This document shows positions 31,337-41,118 of a DNA stretch of 43,588 bases, piece after piece. The notes beneath the pieces were generated by a model. That model did no database searches, was not told the DNA's origin, and was given only the letters and a program-made list of their open reading frames with translations. How positions within the stretch are numbered: the first letter of the stretch is position 1; each line of letters opens with the position of its first letter. The translations under genes and the position numbers were made by a program. The DNA lies in contig BBXU01002183.1 of assembly GCA_001598975.1 (NCBI GenBank), positions 1-43,588 on the forward strand, written 5' to 3'. The DNA is from Parachlorella kessleri. Its lineage: Eukaryota > Chlorophyta > Trebouxiophyceae > Chlorellales > Chlorellaceae.

Positions 31337-33258
31337 TTAAAAGGGTTGCCAAGCTCCCCGCTCCACCTTGCACCCACGTGGCAGTATGGCTTGCAGGACC
31401 TGCGGGGCCACCAAGAGAGCCCAGCATAAGGTACGCAAGAGATCTATGTGATGAGAACGCAGGCAAGCCATACGCTGCCTGACTAGGGCACCGCGAGATC
31501 GATATCGAAAGGGAGGTCAAACTACTACACAGAACTGGGGCAAGCCCCAGGGCACAGCTGCACCCAGCCCTGCAAGTACCGCTTACCCCTACCTCCCCTC
31601 CGCACACTGGCCCCCCTTTCCGGTGTGCACAGTCAAGAGCACGCCCTGCCTGACTCTGACACCACATTCACCTCGGCCACATTATGCGCCTTGCTTACTC
31701 AAGTACTCTTATGTGCACTGTCAAGCGCAGACCCTGCCTGCATTTAAATCTGTCTGCCCGATTCTCCCAAATTCTCTTCCCCGTTTGCACTCCCAGCCGC
31801 CTTTGAAAAGACTTGACTGCCGAGGCACCCCTCCCCCTATCCTACCTTCAGACAGCTGGCCCAGACTCCTGCTTTTATCTGGTGCTGGAGGAAGCGCAGC
31901 CTCCGCAGGCTGGGCAACTCTGACAGCATCGCTAGCTCAGGCACCGACAGGGAAGCAGCCGAGTGGCCGCTGAAGTGCAGCTCCTGCAGCTGCTTGAGGG
32001 GTAACAGCTGGGGTATGATGGCCAGGGAGCCACACTGCAGGCTGGTGAGCTGCGTAAGCTCGGTCAGAGCAGGTGGCAGGAGCTGGTCTGCAGGCCACTC
32101 CTCGAGGGTAAGCGACCGTAGTGAGCGTGGGGCGGCTTGCAGCAGCACAAAAGCAGAATCCCAGGCTCCCTGACACTCCCTCCAGCCCAGGCTGAGGGCG
32201 GTGACCCTGGTCAGGGCTGACAGCTCGGCAGCACCAAACACCACCGCACCCATGGCGCGGGCCTCAAGCTCCTTGAGGCTGCCCAGCTGGCCCCAGCTGA
32301 CAGCCAGCTCTCTGTCTACGTGGGACAGCGACAGGCTGGACAGCCGTGGCACCCACAAGTGCTGGGCGCCGAGCCTCACAGTGCTTGCATTGAAGAAACG
32401 CAGCCGCTGCAGGCTGGGCAGCGCTGTGTCAAGGGTCACATGGTCTGTGAAGCCAAAGTGCAGAAAACTGATGCTGGGCAGCAGCGGTCCACCCTCCCAG
32501 CATATCTTTTCCCAGCCGGACACGCCCAGTTCTTTCAAAGCCGTCAAGGGCGTGAGGGCTTTGACGTCGAAGGGTACGTCAAAGTCCTCCTTACACGTAA
32601 GGAATAGTTTCCTGAGGGTCGAAAACTGGTAGATAGCGGGTAGGCAGCCAAGAAGGGCCTGGGAAGCTGCCTCTATGCACAGCCTTTCCAGCACCTGCAC
32701 TCAGCGAGGGGGCCCCGTGACTCAGGCCCGAAGATAGAAAGTAAGCAGCACAAAGCCCTCTCTGTAAGAGGACTTCTTGAAGCTTGACAAGCTCGTGGCT
32801 GTATGCGTCGTTTACTAGCAGTTGACGCTTACTATTCGTGACGCAGACGCGACAGCCCCAAAAACAGCCACATCTTACCGTGCGTCGCAACGACAGTAAA
32901 ACCACCAGCAGTTGGGGCGTTCTGTAGTTTGACAAGGTCAGATCCTTCACCGCCGGTCGCGTGGAGGCAATCCAAGGCACCAAGTGCTGGATATCGTCCT
33001 CCCAACGGTCCAGCTCCAGGGTGTCTATAGGCCACTTCCTGGGGTCTAAGCAGTCCCTCCAAGCGGAGCACACGGCCATGGCCCGCACCTGCAGACAGCC
33101 AGCAGCTGGGGTGCTGGGACCCGGTGTGCATCCGAGTTGTGCTGCACAGGCAGGGACTGGACCGTCCGGCGCACCCTGTCATCCAACGACAGCTCTGGCT
33201 CGCCCCCGCTGCAGCTGCTGACCGAGAAGACGTGTTGTAAGACCTCTCTCGGCAACAT
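31337..33258 (-). CDS. F-box/LRR protein, array copy 8 (open in all assigned exons, mosaic)
   Basis: Exons: 33258-33175 (MLPREVLQHVFSVSSCSGGE...LSLDDR), 33088-32879 (VRAMAVCSAWRDCLDPRKWP), 32694-31846 (283 codons) and 31399-31337 (VLQAILPRGCKVERGAW plus QPF and TAA), all in phase; about 401 residues. The first half of exon 3 matches copy 3 (RFFNASTVRLGAQHLWVPRL versus HFFNTSTVRLGGQHLWVPQL). The last part (SVPELAMLSEL, LQHQIKAGVWASCLK), the 3' flank and the last exon match copy 2. This is a mosaic gene. The donor of exon 3 is AAG|GTAGGA. Product role as for copy 3. Confidence 0.82.
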
Positions 33259-33369
33259 TCAACCAGGGTGGGCCCGGACACCTCTAGCAGATTGTCTAGC
33301 GCGGGGTGAGGCTGCAGGAGGTGGGGGAGAAAGTCTGAGCACCTGCCTTTGCTCTATTTGTCAGGCATG

Positions 33370-33470
33370 ATTGGCGATCGAGTCAATTTTGCCTGTTCCT
33401 CTTAAGGACTAGATGACAGAGGTTTTGAGTGTGTTACAGTCACTGATGACAGGACCCCCCCCCCCTCCCG
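33370..33470 (-). promoter_or_regulatory. Conserved upstream module of array copy 8, with poly-C run
   Basis: GGACTAGATGACAGAGGTTT, TGAGTGTGTTACAGTCACTG and TGACAGGACC followed by a C run. Sister of the copy 4 module; the flanking spacer at about 33535-33670 also matches 23035-23165. Confidence 0.5.
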
Positions 33471-34470
33471 TAGCAGCACCACCCTCCCAGCAACCCTTTC
33501 AGCTGCCGATATCCTCACATATATGAGAGATCTAGGCTTAAAAGCTGGATAGCTGGTCAACCGCTGTCAATCAACGTATAGACTGCGGCTGCAGGTGCAG
33601 ATGTAGCATCTGGGTCTGTTTAGAAGTGGGGTTGCAGAGACAATAAGGTGTCAGACAGCAGTTTGGCGGGTGTGTTTATATTAATATGTTTGATGGTGGC
33701 ATGGTCAAGACCAGAGGAGAGCTCAGGATTACTGACAAGTATGGCGTTTTGTATGCAGTTGTGCTCTGTGGCTACAATGCGGAGACGTTAAGTAACTGTC
33801 ATGCTGACACGTTGGGTTCACTTACTTAAACCCAAAGCTGAGGCACTGTCATGCGCAACGCTGTGTGAATATGATCCAGGTAGTGTGCAGGACGCTGCTT
33901 TTGTGCTATGTTGGTGCCAACAGCACTTTGCAGACTTTTGTGCAGCTCATAACTTGTCGGACGGCAGGCCCGATGGGAGCTGAGGGATGCGGTATATGCC
34001 ATGATATACAGTGGAACACAACACTGAACAGCCATAAACTGACAGGGTCAAACAGCATGGGCAGCAAGCTAAGTGCCAAACCTTAGAAGCCCTGAACGCA
34101 CAACCAGGCTGCACTGCCGGGAAGCGGTAAGGTAAGTCCTGGGCGAACACCCACAGTACACTGGCACAGCTACTCGTCCCTCTCACATGCATCCGCACGG
34201 GCAGCAGGGAGCGGTGATTGGGGCAAGCAGGAAACCCAAGGCGAGCCACAAAACATTGGGTTGCTTCCACTACCTGCCATCCTACACAGGTAAGCAGCAC
34301 GGGCGGTGCACAGCCACCCTGGTACGAACCTGACCACTTTTTTGTGGCGCCAGTGGCAGCCAAGCGGAAGGCAGGACAGGAGGACCGCGATCCAACACTA
34401 CCCAGGCACCGGAGAGTGAGGCCAAGAGCGGCCGGCCAGCCAGCTGGGGGCCTGCTCCTCCCCATCAGCA

Positions 34471-36288
34471 TCATGCCTGCTCCACCTCACACCCGTCCGG
34501 GAGATGCTTGTGTAGCACCTGCAGCCCACCGGGTACCCAGTATGAGGTGACGACTAAGAGGCGAGTAAGAGCGACAACTCTGAGCTGTCAGATGCACGCC
34601 TCCAGGATTCCACAAGTAAGCCCAATGACCGCGAGTGTGCAAACTCTCTTGGTGGAATGCCAGCAGCATGGGTCTGGGTCACCGCAATCATCTCTAAAAA
34701 CGCCGCTTTTCGGCAGCCACGCCGACCTGCCAGACGGAGGACAACCTCATCGCAGATGGCGCTGCCTGCCACCAAGGAGAAGGAAACATCCCACCGGCAC
34801 AGCACGCTCCTCGCCAAATGTGAGCCCCCTTGGCTGCAAGGATAATAAATTGTGCTGGTGAGGTGACCCCCCCCCAACCCACCTTGAAACAGCGGGTTCT
34901 GAATCCAGCTTCTGCCAGCCGCAGGCCGAAGCGCAGCCTGCGCAGGCCGGTTACCTCGGAGAGGTACGCAAGGTCATGCACCGAGAGGTCAGCAGCCGAG
35001 TTAAACCTGAAGCGCACCTCCTGCAGGTGCCCCAAGGAAGACAGGTGCGGAATGACGGCCAGGGAGCCACACTGCAGGCTGGTGAGCTGCGTAAGCCCGG
35101 CCAGAGCAGGGGGCGGCACTCGGTCATCAGGCCACTCCTCGAGGCTGAGCGACCGCAGTGAGCGTGGCGCTGCTTGCAGTAACACACATGCCGAGTCATA
35201 GGCTCCCTCACCTCCCCCCCAGCCGAGGCTGAGGGCGGTAAGGTTGGTGTGCGCTGACAGCTCGGCAGTGCCCGACACTACCGCTTCGCCCATGAAGCGA
35301 GCGTGGAGCTCCCTGAGGCTGCCCAGCTGGCTCCAGCTGACAGACAGCTCTTTGAGCACATTTTGCAGCAACAGGCTCGACAGCTGTAGCGCCTGGAAGT
35401 GCTGGCCACCAATCACAAGAATGCCGACATCCTCCACTCTCAGATGCTGCAGGCTGGGCAGCGCTGCGTCGAGGGCCACACGTTCCGCGCTGTCAAGCTG
35501 GAGCTGGGTGATGCGGGGGAGCAGCGGTCCACCCTCCCAGCAAATGTTGTCCCAGCGGGAGACGGTCAAATCCTCCAGAGCCGTCAGCGGTGCAAGAGCC
35601 TTGAAGTTTGGAGGCAATTTTGAGTCCTCCTCCTGGCACCCCAGCTTCAGCTGGCTGAGGCTTGGGAATACAGAGATAGCAGGTAGGCAGTCCGAGATGG
35701 TCTGGGAAGCTGCATCAAGAGAAAGTGATTCCAGCACCTGCACACAGACGTGGCCACGTTTACGCAAGTTGCAATTTCGAAGGCTAGCAGCAGAAAGGCA
35801 CGCTTTCACCTCTACGATGTGAAGCTTGCCAGACTCATGGCCGTATGGTTGGCAATAGAACGAACGCTTATCATGCGCGAGCTGGCCGACAGTCGCAGCA
35901 GAAACCACAGCTTACCATGCGTGGCACTGATAGTAGCGTTGTCAGCAGCTGGGGAGTTTTCTCATGTGCAATGCACAGAGTCTTCACCGCCGGCTGCACA
36001 GAGATAACCCAAGGCACCAAGTGCTTGTATTCCTCCTCCCAGCCATATAAATCCAGGGTGTCTATAGGCCACTTCCTGGGGTCCAACCAGTCCCTCCAAG
36101 CGGAGCACACGGCCATGGCCCGCAACTGCAAACAGGCAACACCTGGGATGTTACCCCCGGTGTGCTTAGTGTTTCTGTACCGGCAGGGACCTGGTCATCA
36201 GGCGCACCCTGTCCTCCAATCCCAGCTCTGGGCTCCATCCCGGCCTACCAACCGAGAAGATGTGCTGTAAGACTTCCTTGGGCAACAT
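34471..36288 (-). CDS. F-box/LRR protein, array copy 9 (open in all assigned exons)
   Basis: Exons: 36288-36208 (27 codons, MLPKEVLQHIFSVGRPGWSP...GLEDR), 36125-35916 (70 codons, LRAMAVCSAWRDWLDPRKWP), 35737-34883 (285 codons, VLESLSLDAASQTISDCLPA) and 34518-34471 (VLHKHLPDGCEVEQA-stop), all phase 0; about 397 residues. LRR strands include LTALEDLTVSRWDN, PRITQLQLDSAE, LPSLQHLRVEDVG, GSLRELHARFMG, LTALSLGWGGGE and TGLRRLRF. Exons 1-3 are closest to copy 7. The 3' third and the roughly 350-bp intron before the last exon are closest to copy 5. Confidence 0.83.
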
Positions 36289-36406
36289 TTTATCTCGGCT
36301 GACCTGGACACCTACACCGGACTGCCTAGTGAGGGCGTTTCAGGGGTGGTGGTAAAGCTGTTGGGCCTTCCTTTGATTTGATCGCTACAGGTGAAACCAA
36401 AGCTGC

Positions 36407-36478
36407 CTGAATACTTAAAGGACTGGATGACTAAGGGTTTGAGCTGTGACAGTCATCCTTAGACATCCCCCGTCCAGG
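36407..36478 (-). promoter_or_regulatory. Conserved upstream module of array copy 9
   Basis: GGACTGGATGACTAAGGGTT, TGAGCTGTGACAGTCATCCT and TAGACATCCCCCGTCCAGGC, about 130-190 bp before the ATG at 36288. Confidence 0.55.
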
Positions 36479-37182
36479 CAATCATTCGAGCTACAAGTCC
36501 TCATAGCTACTGGAGAGCCCCAAGTAAAAGGCTGCACAGTGGCTGTGTGCTGTCACTGAGAGGATAGACGGTGCTGCAGCTGTCAATGTAAGAAGTAGAA
36601 TGTACTCAATACTCTAATAGTTTTGCAACAGAATACCCATGACAACAAGGTCCCAGACAGCAGCTTGGCTTTGCATAAATTAGAAGGGCAACCCTGCTAA
36701 TAGTTGATGGAGCCGGTATATAATGCAACTTATGAACGTACAGCCTTGTACTGACATGGTCAAACAGCAAGCTGTGTGCCAAAAGTAAAGACCTGAATGC
36801 ATAACCACGCAGCCCAGCTGGGGAAGAAGTGAGCATCTCACGGGGCAAGCACCTCTACAATAGAACACAGCTACACGCCACCTCGCGTGTGAAACTCTCC
36901 GGGCAGCAGGGAGCGGTGGGACATACCGCAACTCAGGTATACGAGTTGAGATTCAGGCAAAGCCTCAAATCATATGTTGCTTGCCTACCTGCCAACCTGA
37001 CCAGGTACCCAGCACGGGCGGTGCGGTGCACTGCCATCCTGGTAGAAGCCTGGCCACCCATGTGTGACAGCCAGGCGGAAGCCACGGGCGGGAGGGCCGT
37101 TTGCCAGCCTCCCCAGCCACTGGAGAGTGAAACCGACAGCGGGACGACCAGCCAGCTGGGGGGCTGCTCCTCCTCACCACCA

Positions 37183-38995
37183 TCAAGCCTCCTCCACCTC
37201 ACACCCATCCGGGAGCTGCTTGTGCATCACCTGCAGCCCGCGGATTACTCAGCATGAGATAGTGGGGGCAGGGAAGTAACGCGGCAACTCTGTACTGTCA
37301 GGGAGCAGGCGGCACATTGCGCAAGTAACCCCTTGCCCCTGAGTGTGCAACCTCGATGAACGCCAGCAGCACGGGTGCGGGACACCGCACTCGGCGAACA
37401 CACATCCTGCCACGGAGCCTGGCCAGACCCAGGAGAACCGCAGCCAGCACTGGCTTCCTTCTTGGACACATGAATATCAAGCCAGCACAGCTCCGTCCTT
37501 CGCCCACCATGAGCCCCCTTGGGCGCACAGGATGAGGTTTTGGATTATTGGGACAAACCTCCCAACCCACCTCGAGACAGCGGGCCCTGACTCCAAGTTC
37601 TGCCTGATGCCAGAAAAAGCGCAGCCTGCGCAGGCTGGACAACTCTGAAAGCATCGCGAGGTCAAGCACCGAAAGGGAAGCAGCCGAGTGGTGTGTAAAA
37701 TGCAGTGCCTGCAGCTACTTCAGGGATGACAGAATGGGTAGGATGGCCAGGGAGTCACACTGCAGGCTGGTGAGCTGCGTGAACCTGTCGAAAGCAGGGG
37801 GCGGCACTTGATCATCAGGCCAGGCATCGAGGGTGAGGGACCGCAGCGAGCATGGCGCTGCTTGCAGCAGCACAAGGGCCGCGTCAAAGGCTAACCGACG
37901 TTCACCGCAGCTTAGGCTGAGGGCGGTGATATTAGTCAGCGATGACAGCTGGGCAGGGCGACTCCACCACCACCGCAGTCATGGACTGAGCCTCGAGCTC
38001 CTTCAGGCTGCCCAGCTGGCCCCAGCTCACGGACACCTCTCTGTACACCCGGTCTAAACACAGGCTGGACAGCTGTGGCGCCTGAAGTGGGGGCCACCAA
38101 GCACCACAGTGCTGGCGCAGTACAGCCTCAGCCGCTGCAGGCTGGGCAGGGCTGTGTTGAGGGTGACATCCTCTGAGCAGCCAAGCTGCAGCTGAGTGAT
38201 GCGGGGGAGCAGCGGCGCTGCACCCTCCCAGCAAATGCTGCCCCAGCCGGACACGCCCAGCTCCTCCAGGGCCGTCAGCGGCGCTAGAGCCTTGAAGTTG
38301 AGGGACACATCGTGGACGGCTTCAGTCGTGTCGTCTTCGCAATCGAGGTCCAGCCTCCTGAGGTGTGGGAACTGGTAAATAGCAGGTAGGCAGCCCACCA
38401 TGACTTGTGGAGCTGTTTCTATAGAGAGCGTTTCCAGCACCTGCACTGAGCGAGGGGCCTCGTGACTCAGGCCGGTAGTTGAAGGCAACAAGCAGAAAGG
38501 CCTGTCTGCATCACCACTTTCTGAACGCTTACATACCCACGGCAGTATGCCTGGCCAAAGCACTTTAGGTTGACGTTGTGCCACCAGCGACAGCCCGCCT
38601 CAGCAACCGCAACCACAGCTTACCATGCTTGGCACTGAACCTAGCACCAAGAGCAGCTTGGGAGTCTCGAATTTTTGAAAGTGCAGAGCCTTCACGGCCG
38701 GTCGCTCGGAGGCACCAGGTGCTCATTATCCCCATCCAAGCCATCCAGCGCCAGTCGGCCTAAAGGCCACTTTCTGGGGTGTAGGCTGTCTCTCCAAGCG
38801 GAGCACACGGCCATGGCCCGCAACTGCGGACAGGCAGCAGCTGGGGATGCTGACCCCGGTGTGCATGCTACATGTGTTGCACCGGCAGGGACTTGTCACT
38901 GTCAGACGCACCCTGTCGTCCAAGGACAGCGTCGGCGCGCCCCATATCCAGCTTCTGACCGAGAAGATGTGTTGCAAGACCTCTGGGGGCAACAT
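37183..38995 (-). pseudogene. F-box/LRR array copy 10: pseudogene with several lesions
   Basis: Exons by homology: 38995-38912 (MLPPEVLQHIFSVRSWIWGA...), 38823-38624, 38440-37571 and 37230-37183 (VMHKQLPDGCEVEEA-stop). Exon 2 is 200 nt where 210 is usual: a 10-nt loss turns EHLVPW... into EHLVPPSDRP followed by a stop near 38700. Exon 3 starts well (VLETLSIETAPQVMVGCLPA, LTALEELGVSGW) but shifts frame near 38085 (GGPHFRRHSC instead of GGQHFQAPQL) and again near 37955 (VVVESPCPA instead of a GAAQL-type run). It also has an in-frame TAG (LK-stop-LQ) near 37716. At least four lesions make this a true pseudogene, unlike copies 1, 2 and 5. The 3' part resembles copy 3 (LDLAMLSELSSLRRLRFFWH). Confidence 0.85.
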
Positions 38996-39909
38996 TTGTC
39001 AAGGGTGGGGCCGGACACGTGCAGAGGACTTCGGTGTGCAACTACAGTGCTATTGGAGCGCTGCAGGAGGTGACCGGGGAGCTTGAGAACCTGCCTTCAC
39101 TCTGCCCAGGCCGGCCTAAAGCTCTGTTTAGCGATCGACTAGATGACGTCATGACTAAAGTTTATGACAGGCATCTCTGACACACACCCCCCCCTCCGGC
39201 CGCCACTTGATGCACTACTCGTATAGACGATTTGATTATAGGGCTAGACACGTGCTGGTGGTGTGCTGGCCTGCCACGTCCTGCTTGGATCTACAGGAGC
39301 AAACGTACCAAGAGGGTGCTTGTCAATTGTGGCAGGCAAGGCGGGCAAAGAGGAGATATGGGTGAACTGTACTATAGGGCTGGTTTCATTAATGCTCTGG
39401 GTCTTGCATGATCCTGTCTTCTTTGGTAGCCTTGGTTCACAATAAATGTGACATATCTCTTCATATCTACACTTTCACAATAACCCCAAACCGAGGCACA
39501 GTCCGCGCACTGAGCCAGAGAGGTACATGAGACCGTTGCATTGTGCTTCTGTTGTTTGAATGACAGTCTTGCAAACTACTGGTCTTGCCGGTGGCTGGTA
39601 TGAAGGGCCAGCCTGCTGATAGTCCGTCAAGGCTTCATGTTGCATAAAACATAGGATTTATGTAGCTGTTAAGTGGCGCGGCTCTATGCACGGCATCCAT
39701 GCTGCTCAGAAGCCCAAAAACATTAAATGCAGAAGCTCGCAAGTTGAAAAGTTGCAACACCGGCAACTCAACATGGACCCTAGGAATTTTGGTAACGAGG
39801 CCAGTGCTGGGGTTTTGCCACGTATCACAGTTAGTATGCCGGGCTACTAGCCCCGTTCGAGCAAGGAATACCAGTCACGGCCTCGTGTAAAGGCACTACA
39901 AGCAGCTTA
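38996..39909. other. Right end of the array and spacer
   Basis: No gene supported. A weak copy of the upstream module (CGACTAGATGACGTCATGAC, then TGACACACACCCCCCCC) lies at 39131-39200. A diverged trace of the 160-bp spacer block appears at about 39485-39565 (GAGGCACAGTCCGCGCACTG). After that the family similarity ends. Confidence 0.45.
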
Positions 39910-41118
39910 TCAGAAAACACTGCCCGCGGCCCGGGGCCCAATGAACTGCCCAAGGTCACCAGCAACCCCCCCACAGCAGCAGTGGCGCATGCCCTCCCCA
40001 GCCGCCCCCCTCTCCCCACCCGACCCGCACCCACCCTGCCCCCAAGACCTCCCACTGCCATTTGCATCATGATGGCAAGCCCTGGGGCCAGCAACCACCT
40101 CCAGGCTCTCATTGTACAGCCGCCACCACCGCTCATACACGTCTAGGTACGGCCCCTGCTCCCGCCACTTGCTGCCCCAGGGCTTCTCATGGATGGGCCC
40201 CGAGCACTCCAGCCCCACCGCCTTGTGGCGGTGGGCCTCCCACAGCGACGCATTCGCTGCCACCACCCGCCTCCAGGGAACCAGCCACCACGGCAAGCGG
40301 GAAAGGGAGCCGAAATTGCGTGCTTCCCTGCCCCAGTAGTCACTGAAGTAGGCATTCAGGAACCCCATGTCAGCACTGTCATACGATTCCAAACGGCCTA
40401 GCTGGGCAAGCATGTCTACATAGACGGTCAAGTTGGGGGTAAGCAGCATCGTGGCAGTCGAAAAGTGCTCGCTGCTGTCATAGGTCCCAGGCCCAGCAGC
40501 CACAGGGTGTGGCTGGTACCGGTCAAAGATCCTATCATAGCTCTGCAACACGACCTGGTCCGAGTCGACCAGCAACACGCGAGAGAAGGCAGTGAGGGCC
40601 CATGCATGCAGCTTCATCATCACGCTGCTCCCATTCCTGGAGCCAAAGCGCTGGCCTATGCCATACAGCCCCTGCTCATAGGGGTTTGGCACCGGCGGAG
40701 CGTAGACAACCGCCGCCCCCAGCGCCAGCAGCTGGTCTGCTACAGCAGGGCGCTCAGTTTTCCACGCCTGGGGGAGGATGACCACCACCGCCCGCGGGCG
40801 GGTGGCGTAGCGCTTCAGCCCCCAGACCAGGGCCAGCGTGCCCTTCGTGTATGACTCATCTGTCAGCAGGGTGGCGTACGCCTCCCTGCAGTGGCCGCTG
40901 CGGCTGCCGCTGCTTTTGGAGAGCCAGGAAGGGTTTTCGCTGTCAGTCTCCCCTGGCCCTGGGTGCAGCAGTAGGCAACGACGGGTCTTGGACGTGGTAA
41001 GTCGGGACCCGGTGGCTGGCTGCGCCGTAGGCGGTTGGAGCCGGGTCGCCGCGTAGAGTGCCGCCAGCAGCAGGGCGGCTACCCAGACCCTGGGCCACGC
41101 AAGCTCCTTGACGTCCAT
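39910..41118 (-). CDS. Membrane-anchored GT8 glycosyltransferase (glycogenin/PGSIP-like)
   Basis: A single-exon ORF of 402 residues. The first ATG is at 41118, and the N-terminus has a short tail plus a hydrophobic anchor (about residues 9-25, PRVWVAALLLAALYAATRL), which fits a type II Golgi or ER membrane enzyme. GT8 landmarks in order: YATLLTDESYTKGTLALVWG near 81-100, a MKLHAWALTAFSRVLLVDSD stretch with the metal-binding DxD at 185-187, FSTATMLLTPN near 219-229, SADMGFLNAYFSDYW at 248-262, and HEKPW near 310-314. GT8 enzymes of this subgroup transfer sugars from UDP- or GDP-sugars, for example in self-glucosylation, glucuronosylation of xylan or IPC glycosylation; the donor here cannot be read from sequence. 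The Gly-rich C-terminus after residue 354 looks like low-complexity extension, so a small intron there is possible. Confidence 0.9.
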   Translation of the reverse strand: MDVKELAWPRVWVAALLLAALYAATRLQPPTAQPATGSRLTTSKTRRCLLLHPGPGETDSENPSWLSKSSGSRSGHCREAYATLLTDESYTKGTLALVWGLKRYATRPRAVVVILPQAWKTERPAVADQLLALGAAVVYAPPVPNPYEQGLYGIGQRFGSRNGSSVMMKLHAWALTAFSRVLLVDSDQVVLQSYDRIFDRYQPHPVAAGPGTYDSSEHFSTATMLLTPNLTVYVDMLAQLGRLESYDSADMGFLNAYFSDYWGREARNFGSLSRLPWWLVPWRRVVAANASLWEAHRHKAVGLECSGPIHEKPWGSKWREQGPYLDVYERWWRLYNESLEVVAGPRACHHDANGSGRSWGQGGCGSGGERGAAGEGMRHCCCGGVAGDLGQFIGPRAAGSVF

